Shown: positions 37,801 to 49,800 of the stretch, in pieces
How positions within the stretch are numbered: position 1 is the first letter of the stretch
Layout: each line of letters starts with the position of its first letter
Assembly (NCBI RefSeq): GCF_037392515.1
Contig: NC_090283.1
Span: forward strand, 27,296,249 to 27,360,248
Source of the DNA: Haliotis asinina
Taxonomy: Eukaryota > Mollusca > Gastropoda > Lepetellida > Haliotidae
Length of the DNA stretch: 64,000 nucleotides
Direction of reading: 5' to 3'
Notes under the pieces: model-generated
The model's input: the letters and a program-made list of their open reading frames with translations, nothing else
Databases searched by the model: none
Told to the model about the DNA's origin: nothing
Made by a program: the position numbers and the translations under genes

Positions 37801-40800
37801 GACAAGCCCATCCATGCTGACTTGAAAGAAAGACTTCCCACATCGCTATTTATGCCTTGACAATGTCAACAAGATTCACAAGATTAAATAAATGATAACA
37901 TTTCACAGGTAAGTTTATTTTATTATCCCCTTGATCCCCTGTGAGGAAGCCTGTTTGTTTTCACAAGCTAATTGGTGACACGTGAGATGACACGCAAGTG
38001 GATTCGGATCAGCTGTTCGTTATAAACACGTCAATTAACGCGTGAAATAGCACAGAGGGCCCATCAATTTGTTCGTTGTAACAGATAATTCGTACTATCA
38101 GTGTTCGGTGTATACGGTAGTTAATTCATAACAACATATAGGAAAGCAGTCGGGACTTCTGAATTTGTTCGTTGTAACCGGCAATTCGTTGTAAGCGTGT
38201 ACGTTATAAGTGAACTTTACTGTAATAACATTGCTTTTTTTCTCTCTTCAGCTTTGAAGAAAAGAAACATTTCCCCTTGCTGTAAATTACTAAATCACAT
38301 TTGACAGACTTTCTGTTCTCCAGAAAAACCTTACCCAGCAGCTTTAAGTTACACTTGTGATTAGAAAGTCACTTAAGCAAGTTCCAAAGGAACAGTGACT
38401 TCTCTTATTCTCTGCGGATCAGTCACTGTTAGGTGCCATACATGGTGAGATTTGTGCACTGAGAGTGAATACTGACGTGCAAGGACTGAGCATCATTACA
38501 GTAAGAACTGATGGTCATAGGAGAGTCACAAAGTGGTGGTGTCACTCACCTGCCTGAAAGTCTTCATTAAGTATATGTGCCTCTGCTCTGTCTGCCAGAG
38601 CTTCAATGTTCTGTGGGTCCAACTCCAGGACCTCCTCGCAGATCATCAGGGCATCAGACAAGTGACCTGCCTGTGGATACAACAGCACTGTCAGATCTTT
38701 CATCGTAAACATGCATTTGGATGAGCTTAAAGCCACTGGTCTGAGGGTATTGTTAGTGAATGAGACATTTCTATGCCACTTTTAGCAATATTCCAGCAAT
38801 ATCATGGCAGGGTACACCAGAGAAGGGCTTCACACATGGGAAATTGAGTCTTGAGCAGAAAGACCGCTTTAACCACTTGGCCAGAGAAGGGCTTCACACA
38901 TGGGAAATTGAGTCTTGAGCAGAAAGACCGCTTTAACCGCTTGGCCATATCAACAGTGACAAACAGCAAGATGAAAGCTGATCAATGAAGTAACAGATAG
39001 TAACAGAAAATGTCTACTTTCAGCAGCATATTTTAAATTCATCTAAAGAGATGCATAGATTTCCATACGAAGAAGCACCAGATCTTACCTTGGAATGACA
39101 ATGACACAGATGTGAGTGAGCGCGGAGGACATAGGGATGAACATTGGGTTCAGTCTTAAGCATTGCTTTGGCCTTGTCTATACAGTCATCAAATTTCTCC
39201 TCGTTGCTGTAGGTCTGGGCACTCTCAATCTGCTTGACCAGTTTCTTCACCTTCTTGTAGTGACTGAAGCATTCCTTGTGGTCTGGATCAAGCTTAAGGC
39301 ACTCACGGATTTGCCTGTGGAAGAAAGCTGGAGTTTGAATCGAAAATTGTATATCTGGCATGCCATAGGGATCTCAGTCAACAGTGAATTGCAACACTTC
39401 GGCAACTGATCGTACAGACAACAGAGATGTAACTGATCACATAACTGAACACAGAGGCTGCCAAATCCTAATATTCTGATTGACGAGCTTTGACAACAGG
39501 TATTCCAGATTCGGCAATACAGTACAATGGATGACTTGAAACATTTACCGGCATGTGGATGTCAATATTTCTATTTCTCTATGGAGACAGAATCAGCATA
39601 AACAAACTTGCAGACTTGACCACATTGTATTCCCATACAAGAATCATCTGCTGTCCACATACTGCAGTGAGTTGGGAGTTGTCTAAAGGAGCTGAAGATG
39701 GTGGCTCTAAACTAAATGTATTTTAGTGAGTCCCCAGCAGCCAGTCAATTCTTATCTCTGTGTCGGCCAGCACTCACGTCAGAGATTCATCTGATTCGCC
39801 CATGTTGTAGTAAAGCATGCTGAGTTTAAGGTATCCCTTGGTATTGTCCGGCCTCAGTTTGGTGGTGGGGCGAATGTCTCCAGTCGCCTTGAACAGATCC
39901 CCTTCTGCGATGTAGCATTCTGCTCGGATCTCTCGTAACTCTGGGTCCCAGGGGCAAATCTAGAGCATAACAAATTGTCACAGGTTGAGCAAGTGAGTGT
40001 GTGACAGTCCAGTGATTGAGCGACAGTCCAGTGATTGAGCAACCATCTACACAACTGTGGTATGATGACATGAATTAACCATGACAGTAATTCTGACAAT
40101 CCTATCTCCTATCACACGAAGAGAAGTTAATGGTGAACAATCCAAAACATGTCAGTATATAGACACAGCTCAAAGAGATAAATGAAACATGTTTTGCATT
40201 AGGAATGTTACTTATTCACACAATACAACACTGATCACACTTTGTAAGTATTTTAGTCCTCAGCAGAATCAAATGAAATGAAGTCAGAGGTAGAATGCCA
40301 CTTACTTCTATAGCCCGAGTTAACAAGTCAATAGCCTCCTTAAAGTTAGCATGTTTATAAAATTCTTTGGCTTGTTGGATATCCTCCTCCAGAGGTTGGA
40401 TCAGTTCGATCTGTCTTAGTGCATCTTCATTATTGGGATCTTTCTCCGCCTGAAACCAGGAGATAATGTCAGTGATAAATGTGAAAGTTTTCATGTGAGT
40501 TGGTAAAACTGCACAGTAAGAGATTTTATTTTTGCCTTTGAATATTAGGGGCTGTTCATAATATAAAGCTAGTGTGTGCATGCATATGTGTGTGCTTTTC
40601 TATGTTTTTCAAACCATCCCACCCAAATTAAATCCCCCCAATCTATGAGTCATGTTCAAATCAATTACCCCCTCCTATAATTATTAAGCATAATTTTTGA
40701 ATATTTTCATGTACATAATTGTTGAAACACTCCTGGTACAAAATTGATGACCTCCCCTCCATCCTCACAACAAAATGGTCACCTCCCCCTTTTCATAAAA

Positions 40801-43800
40801 TTGCCATCACCCCCTAGCCATAAATTATGAACAGTCCCTTAGTACCCAGTTGTGGATTGTACTGATCTGATCTTTTCACATATTTCCAGGGTCTTCTGCT
40901 ATGAAACGTCTCATCTGATCTCCAATCATTATCCATATCAAAACAGCAATACAATCAAACCCTTATCAATAATTCATAATTGGACAAAAAAACAAACCCA
41001 AACATTTTGTTTGAGAGTGGGTAACCAGTTGTGCATATGAAGAAGAATACAGTTTAACTATGTGATAGAACCTGACAGCTTATCTAACTTTATGTGACAG
41101 AAGCTGATAGCATATATGATTTCATGTGATAGAACCTGACAGCTTATCTAACTTTATGTGACAGAAGCTGATAGCATGTATGATTTCATGTGATAGAACC
41201 TGACAGCTTATCTAATTTTATGTGACAGAAGCTGATAGCATATATGATTTCATGTGATAGAACCTGACAGCTTATCTAATTTTATGTGACAGGAGCTGAT
41301 AGCATATATGATTTCATGTGATAGAACCTGATAGCTTATCTAATTTTATGTGACAGAAGCTGATAGCATATATGATTTCATGTGATAGAACCTGATAGCT
41401 TATCTGATTTCATGGACATAAGTTACATACAGAGAGAGAGAGAGTGCTGGCAGAAGTGTAGTTGAGTTCCTACTGAGATAACCTTAACAATAAGCTGATG
41501 TTTGAACGATTCTGCAATGACCTCAAAATGAATGTCCTCAATCTAGCAACTTCCATACCCAACTATGCTGGAAGATATTTTGACAATGATTTTCATTCAA
41601 AATATGAAAACTAAAGAAAAAATATATTCTAGAATCATTTTCTTCCACTAGCAAGCAAAAGATCATCCTTGATATCTCCAGGGTATACACTCCGATAAGT
41701 CTCCACTATACAATGGACGCATCTACAGGTTGGCCAAATAATTTTATTACCTCCCTTTGCTGGCTACGCATTCTCACAATGGCCAATCAGCTAGGCCACC
41801 GATGTAACCGAGCTTGCCAATGTCAACAAAGGTAGCAGTTGTGAAGATTTGCCCACAGTGCGACTCAGATTATAGGGATATTACACAGACAAATTTAGAC
41901 AAACCTGTAGAGGTCTCCAATTCTTTGAAGAGAATCATCCTTGGGGTACATATATGCATTTTCTGCTGCCGGAAAATGTCACATGACAGTTGTATCAATG
42001 TTTTAATAAAATACTGTACAATAAACAAAAAAGTCTTTTTTTTCCTTCTGCTGATACATAAATCAGGGAACAGAATTGCGTGGAGGTGGGTGGCCCTACT
42101 CCAAGGACGATTCTCTTCAAAGAATTGGAAACCTCTACAGGTTTGTCCAATTCTGTTTCATAGGGATCGTCCTTGGGGTACATATATGCATAACTCAGAC
42201 TCCCAAAGACCAGAGGCTATGGAGGACGGAATTCTGGTACAGTATTGAATTATTAGCGATCATAATTATGAAAATTAACACACGCAACAAAGACTCACCT
42301 GTGTGACTCCCGATGAACTTCCATGAGATGCATTATGGGAGAGAACCAACAGGGAGCAACCGCACCAAGTCCGACTCAGAGCTAAGCATGATAAGCGAGC
42401 ACTGTAAAAAGTGTCAAAGTCGCCCCGCCCACATAGTTAATCGTATAGAGAGCACCGAAAGGGGGAAAAACCGGATTAAGACTGACAAAAAATCTAATCC
42501 GGTCGCAGTCACAGGTTGACATGTCAACAGTGGAGATTGGCACTAATACACAGTAGGTCAGCAGCATCGACTGTCAAGTAACCAAGACTCACTCGGTCAG
42601 GGTGGCAGGACACTGGCCACTGGAGGGAACTAAACCTTGCACGCTCACGTGAGTGCGTATCAAGCTGATAGTGCTTGATGAACGTGCCAGGCCTGCTCCA
42701 AATAGCAGCAGAGTAAATCTCTTCAATGGGCAGTGCCAATGCGAATGCTTTCGAAGTGGCTACTGCCATGACCGAGTGAGCCTTCAAACCCTCAGGGGGA
42801 GGCTTGCGCTTAGCCTGATATGCGGCACAGATAGCAGAAACTAGCCAGCGAGAGGGAGTTTGTTTGCTAGCCGGCAACCCAGCCTTCCCACCACCGTAAC
42901 AGCAGAACAGATGGGTACCCATACAGATCCCCTGTGTTCGTTTGATATAGACCTTGAGAGTCTTACAGACAACCAACGGGTGAGTGCGCAGAGGTCCCCA
43001 ATGTAGAAGGCTGGGTGAGAGTGGGAAGTTCAATAGGAGCTGTCACATGGAAAGCATGATCGATCTTCGGACGGTAAGTATTTGGGAGGCGAATACTGAC
43101 ACGGTCAGGGTGAAACATTGTCAGCGCCGGGTCTGCAGACATGGCATGTAAATCGCCAACCCTTCTCCGAGATGTTACCGCCACCAGAAATACAGCCTTC
43201 CATGCTGAATGGAAATAGCCGATAGACGTGAGAAAGTGGGAAAGGACAGCCAATCAAGCACGATTGACAAATCCCAAGGTGGGCTGGTTCGCCGGATAGC
43301 AGGTCAAACCTGATCCACGCCAGCTAGGAAGGGCTGTACAAGAGGGTGCTGCCCCAGAAGAGCACCATCGACAGGGGTGTGAAAAGTGGAAATAGCGGTG
43401 GAGTCGCCGCAAATGGTCAAAGCCGCCAGGCCTTCTTCCAAACGAGCTTGCAAGAACTCCAATACTCAGACTAAATCCACAGAAAAGGGATCTGCAATCC
43501 CCCTAACTGAACATCAGCGTGCATAGTGGAACCACCTATCCTCGTATTGAACGTTTGTCGAATCCCACCTCGAAGCCAGAATTGTGTCTGCAACTGCCGC
43601 AGGAATTCTGCGCGCTTCGAGGCTAGACCTGACAGAGGCCAAGCCACCCACTGAATCCGTGGATTGGGGTGTGGCGCACCGTTCTGAGTGAGCATGTCTG
43701 GTCGCAAAGGTAATAGATCAGGAGGCTGAGCCAGAAACCTGAGAATTACCGGAAACCAGCTCTGTGACGGCCAAAGTGGTCCCAGAAGCACAAGCAGCCG

Positions 43801-46800
43801 AGTCAGCTGGGTGGACGGAACTTCTAACATGCAGTTCAACCCCTTGAGGTTGAGAATGGGACGGAACCCGCCGTCATTCTTGGGAACGAGGAAGTACGTG
43901 GAGTAAAACCCAGCCTGTTCCTCGCCCTGGGGTACACGCTCTATCGCTGACTTGTCCAGCAAAGCCTGAACCTTGTCGCACAGAATACCTGCCTTGGTCG
44001 GACAGGCTGACACCGGAGTTATGCCTTATGCAGACAAAGTCTGGCGGGCCTCGCTTCCACAGTGGTAGATGGCCGACATGAATGGTGGACAGCACCCATG
44101 TATTTCGTGTTGCCTTCTCCCACTCCGGTAGGAAGAGAGAGAGTGGCCCTCCCACTGGGATATGAGACCAGAGGGCGTGAGTAGTCCCCTGCAGCACAGG
44201 GTGTTACAGGGACTGCCCCGCGAGAGCAGCCAGCGGAGTTAGCGGGGGGTCGGGGCAGACCCCCGGATCCCGCGAAAAGGCTGCTGTGAGCTGGACAAAG
44301 AGGTCCGCCCCTTCCCCTTGCCCTTGGCGGCGTGGTTTCTCTTCCTACTCCTGCCCAGCGGCTGATGCCAGCTGGCAGACTCGGGCGTAGGCTGTGCACC
44401 GAGGGCGACCGAAGTAAACACACACTCATTATAGGGGATCCATCACATCCTGAACCAGCGAGGGGAGTATGCGGAGTTGCGTCTGTGAGGGTTGCCTAGG
44501 AGCAAACGCCTTACCTGGCATGCGGAACTCGGACGAGTCCGGACGGCTTGTCAGGTCTGCGGCCTGGAGAATTGCCTGTGCTATTCTCTGATGCACTTCC
44601 CGCAAGGCCGAGGAAAAACGAAAGGCACCCTCAGCCTCCTCAACCTCCCTGACATCCATTGCTTCAACATCCGAGCCCGAAGCCAAGGCAGAGTCCTCCC
44701 GAAAGGAAGACCCACGCCCCGACCGCGCGAGCGAGAGAGAGGAGACAAGAGCAGAAAGCACCCTCTGCTCCAGCCACTGATGCGGATCCTTCCGAACCCC
44801 GGTCCCAAGACAGAACCGAGTCCCCCGTTCTCATGGGGAGGGGTGACGCAGGGACCAGAGCCCCACGAAATCCTCAACGGACCCTGCGCCAAGACAGAGA
44901 GGGACTGGGAGTGAACCCTCAGTCTCCGGGGTAGCCGAGGCGTCTGGACCCGAAGCCAAAGGCAACAGGTTGACAGCCACCTCGAGACTAGTGGAGCGAG
45001 ACGAGCTCGGCGATCCGCCCCCGACACCCTCCGTCCCCCGTCCAGAGTGCGTGAGGAACTCATGCCGGAGACCTCCAACGGACTCATGAACGAGGGACTT
45101 CACCGAGTCCATATGCTGTTGGAACAACTGTGTGATTAGTGCCATATCAAAACCGGAGGAAGGGGAGTACGAACAAACCTTAGCTTTACCCTTAGATTTC
45201 GGCTTATCAGGCTTAGCCCGTTTAGACTTGGACGGGGGAAGCTCCGACGGCTCCCCTCCCGCCTCGCGCAATTCCTTGAAGAAAAGGTAAACAGCCGCTC
45301 TCCGTTTACGTGCCCAGGGGGAGAAACCTAAGCACAGTTCACAAGCGTCAGGGTCATGTCCCGCCACTTCCAGGCAACGAAGGCACTTAGAATGCTCGTC
45401 TTAGGGGGGGTATATTCGACCCGCAAGACGCACACGCCGTAAACACCTGAAAGCCAAGAATGCAAGGCATAAGCTAACGGCGAACACAACAGCATACCTA
45501 TGTATAAACGTAATGTAACATGTAAAAAACATTGAAAAGTATGTGAACGCCCGCAACATGAACTAGTAGGTACAAGACGCAATAGTCCAACCTGCGGGGA
45601 CGCCGGCTTCCCGCCATGGGAAAGCAACACATGCATAACCCACGGGAAAGCCGCCGCAATACAACTCTAGTCACAGACAAAGTAACGCTAATGTTTAAAA
45701 CGTTCTGTTTTCTTTGTAACAAACGAATAAACCATACATACAGTAGAGGAAGACTCCTGAGACACATATGTAAGGTAACTTTGAGAACTTTGTAGAATTT
45801 CCAGCTTGTCCGTACACCATGATGACAGCAGAAGGAATGATGATACAGGCTTGGATGCATAACTGGTTGCCTGCGCATGCGCAGGAAGAGGGGTGACTCC
45901 ACGTGGTGAGGGGCAGTAAAAAGAACAAAAAAGACTTTTTTGTTTATTGTACAATACTTTATTAAAACATTGATACAACTGTCACGTGACATTTTCCGGC
46001 AGCAGAAAATGCATAATGTACCCAAAGGAAAACGAATTATAGGTCCAAAACTTTTGAAAAATATGTGCAAAATCTCCTTCTACCGCCTTCAGAGAACTTC
46101 TGCATGGTTTGTTTTGCCAAGTTTGATCAGTTAGATAATTTCAAAAGCGAAAGCTAGTTGTGGTTTGCTCAACTTCCTAGCGTAGACACATGATTGAATG
46201 AAAAGCCAGCCAAGGGAGGTAATAAATTTAACGGCTTTGAGCGGAAGACGCATCCAGGGTATAGTGGAGACTTGTCGCAATGCATACTCTGGAGTTATCG
46301 AGGATGGCAAAAGATGTAAGTGAGCTATTTTACGTCAGCTCCCCCTGGAAATATTCATGTATCTTCACGCTCCAACCTCGTTACTATTTCAAAGTGCAAA
46401 GTATTATAATAGTTACCTCCCTTCCCCGAGCATGTCTGAATTTGAAAACTCAGCTATAAACACTGGTAATCTAGACCAATAAACAAATAAAAATTATACC
46501 GTTTTTTTTAAGAAATGAAAACATGACTATTACCTTCAAGTTCTCTCACTATCAAGTAGTTTATAAGTTGTTATGTTCAGTTTTGTTTCATACTCTCTCT
46601 TCAGGTTAGAAATATGAAATATATTCAATTTGGTACTGAAAGCCACACTTGGCAATATTGCAGGTAGATGACAGAGGTCTTTAAATAAAATAAACTGAGT
46701 CTGGACAAGACAGTGATTGACATGTTTGATCTATGCCATTGCGATATCATGACATGCATCCAGCAGGCGTGACCACCTTTCCTGTTGTTTATCTCTTATG

Positions 46801-49800
46801 AGCATGGGTTAAAGACCTGGATGTGAAATAATCAGAGACATCAGTAATAATCTGAAATCTACTCACCACACTTTCATAATCATCTAAAGCATCTTCTAAT
46901 TTTCCTTGTTTTAAAAATACATTTGCTCTCTGCAGCCTTGCCTGCAAAACAAACACACAAATAACAACCAAAGACACAAACACATTCACTTGTGGGATAA
47001 AACACAACTCTGCGGCTATGGTTAGGAAAGTAAAACCTGAGTGAGTGAGTGAGGGAGTTTAGTTTTACGTCGCACTTAGCAATATTACAGCTATATGGCG
47101 ACGGTCTGTAAATAATCGAGTCTGGACCAGACAATCCAGTGATCAACAACATGAGCATCGATCTGCGCAATGGGGAACCGATGACGTGTCAACCAAGTCA
47201 GCTAGTCTGACCACCCGATCCCGTTTGTCGCCTCTTACGACAAGCATAGTCACCGTTTATGGCAAACATGGGTTGCTGAAGGCCTATTCTACCCCAGGAC
47301 CTTCACGGGTAGTAAAACCTGAGACAGGAGGGTGAGGCGAAGTAAGACCAAAAGAGTGCAGCGCTCGAGGTCTTACTTCTGTCCACCTGATGGTCTAAGG
47401 ATAAGTTTTAAAATCATAACCAAGGAGGAGTGCTTCATTATACGTATAAGCCGGCAATGACTGATAAATAGATGATCATGTAATGAAGCCACATAACAAT
47501 AACCGAAGCTCTAGTAAAATCAATTTTGTAACTATAAATAAGTAATTCATCACTGCATCTTTGTCGACTCGGTGCCTGTGAGGCTGTGCAACTAATCTGA
47601 CATTTGTGGTTCCATTTTTGCTGGGGTAAACATTTACACATTAAAATTGATCTTCATTGATATTTTTCAGTTGATTGCAAACACTCACATGTCATCAGGA
47701 TTTGACTGTTAATGGTGATATAGAGTTAGGAAAGCCGGGGAAAAGGGTCCTACTTTCACAATAGTGAGTGAGTGAGTTTAGTTTTACGCCGCACTCAGCA
47801 ATATTACAGCTATATGGCGGCGGTCTGTAAATAATCGAGTCTGGACCAGACAATCCAGTGATCAACAACATGAGCATCGATCTGCGCAATTGGGAACCGA
47901 TGACACGCGTCAACCAAGTCAGCGAGCCTGACCACCCGATCCCGTTAGTCGCCTCTTACGACAAGCTGAGTCGCCTTTTATGGCAAGCATGGGTTGCTGA
48001 AGGCCTATTCTACCCCGGGACCTTCACGGGTCTACTTTCACAATAAATAAAACTGGGACACATTGTGAGACCAAAGTGAACAAACAGATCAAATACAAGT
48101 AAATCACACAGGAATATTGCAGTCCATGGCCAGGAGTATATGAAACTCCCAGGTTCTCACAGACTCAAAGTATAGGCAGAAGTCACACCAGTGGCCAAAC
48201 TGGGTGATACAGTGGACGCTGTCAAAAACTGGCATCTGTCCAATCCAGCAAGTTGTCAACACTGGCATAAAAACTAAGTCCCTTCCATGGCTTGTACATT
48301 TATAACCAGCTCTACAATCTGGCACATTGTCTAAAACGGATTATTTTTGCAGTCGAAATGAGTGCCAGATTAAACAGCTTCCACTGTATTCGTTATTGAA
48401 CTTCATCCAACTGATACAATACTATGTATTGTGGTAAAATTTTATATTTTCCTGAAAAGAACATAAAATATATGTCATATGAAATGACTGAAGTATTTGA
48501 AATATCTGATGTTTATACAACCACAAGGGTACATCTCACTATATATTAGACATAAGGTAAGGTAAGTACATAATTCTCTGATTACAAAGAGAAGTGACTT
48601 TACTTACCCCTGTGAAATCTGGACGGAGTTGTATGACCTTGTCAAGGTCAGGTAAAGCTGACCTAGATTTGCCCAGGGCAAGATACACTGTTGCTCTTCG
48701 AAAATATGTTAAATAGTTGCCTGGATCACCCTCTGGAAAGACAGGACAAACAGTTAAAAAAATGACACCCAGGAAAATCACATAATTAGTCCCATCTGTA
48801 TCTACTGGCGCACAAGGATAAGTTGGATTTTCGCAGAGAATGAGTCTACGAGAAGTAAGTGGTACAACACTAGAAGCAAACTCACTGGGTTTGTGAAAGG
48901 TAGAGCACATGCAGTGCATGCCTTGCTCATAATACTCTCATGTAGTTGGTGGAGCAAGTCAGTAATAGACAACACTTGATTGTGGACAACCTTGGGCCTC
49001 TTCACTCACGATGACAAGCGCCAGTCAACAGCTTTCATACATTCTAATATGGGTCAGTTGTCCGTTTGGTGCATAACTTATCCTTGTTTGCCATGCTCGA
49101 TAACTCCAGAGTATGCATTGTCCGCTTGGTGCATAACTTATCCTTGTTTGCCAGTAGGACAGTGAAAAATGAGTGAGGCATTCAAAGCATTTTTTCCAAG
49201 TGACACCAGAAAATATCATAAAACTGAACAAAAAACCTCTGATCAAAGGTATTACATTGTCAATAAAACAGATGAAACATAACTAACCTTTAAATAGATA
49301 TCCTACCTTTCCAATCTATTCATGAAGCTGCCATGGTGACTGATAACATGTCCCATGGCTATGTATGACGGGGAAATTAGGCGATCAGTGAGCAAGGTGA
49401 GTCACAATGGTTCATACACACAGGTCAGTATACTGTTTTCAAGCGGTGCTTGCACAACTCTGACAATATGTTAAAATATCTCTTGACTTCTGTTCTAAAA
49501 TGACTATGATTCAAGATAGTGTGCTCATCTACATATCTCACCTTGTTTCTGAGGAAATTACTAGGAAATTCAAATTAAGAAAATATTGCTGGCTAAAAAA
49601 CATAATCCAGACACTGACGGATGAATTTAACAATATACATGAACATACATTTTCAAAAGAAATGTATCTGCACTGAGAGACTGATGAAATAATGTTTGGT
49701 GTATGACAACAAATCTTCATTTGCCAAGATTTCTACAATTTTAAGCACTAAAAAATATAAAAATAGGGTTGAATTAGAAATGAGACAATTTTTTTATGAT

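Larger units (their letters stand above)
41891..46029 (-). mobile_element. DIRS-like tyrosine-recombinase retroelement (fossil)
   Basis: This GC-rich island in AT-rich DNA is read on the minus strand. It has a gag-like part (about 44.8-45.4 kb), a reverse-transcriptase part (about 43.5-44.1 kb, with the [20 protein letters not shown] block typical of DIRS/Ngaro types) and a tyrosine-recombinase part (about 42.5-43.3 kb). Inverted terminal repeats of roughly 105 bp and an inverted internal region near the left end complete the DIRS plan. It is broken, with at least about four breaks, and shorter than family members I know (5-6 kb). The terminal repeats still match closely, suggesting a moderate to young age. 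It inserted into a MITE and is not expected to contribute to DNAJC3. Confidence 0.85.
41664..46306. mobile_element. 'gggtatac' MITE split by a nested DIRS-like retroelement
   Basis: The left part (about 41664-41890) and right part (about 46030-46306) align with the two halves of the 16424-16891 MITE in inverse orientation. The pair is bracketed by a perfect 9-bp duplication GCAAAAGAT (41655-41663 and 46307-46315), showing that one MITE inserted first and was later split. It lies in the DNAJC3 intron between exons 46867-46941 and 40306-40449. The terminal inverted repeats are well kept. Confidence 0.85.

Noticed and set aside
41062-41417. Regularly spaced repeats resembling a CRISPR array
   Set aside because: Units are contiguous with no unique spacers, and the genome is animal.
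42313-42567. Short frames at the left edge of the retroelement
   Set aside because: They overlap on opposite strands in a repeat terminus and show no family similarity.
44429-45367. Several long overlapping frames on both strands
   Set aside because: They are shadows created by the GC-rich retroelement; only the minus-strand gag-like reading fits the element.
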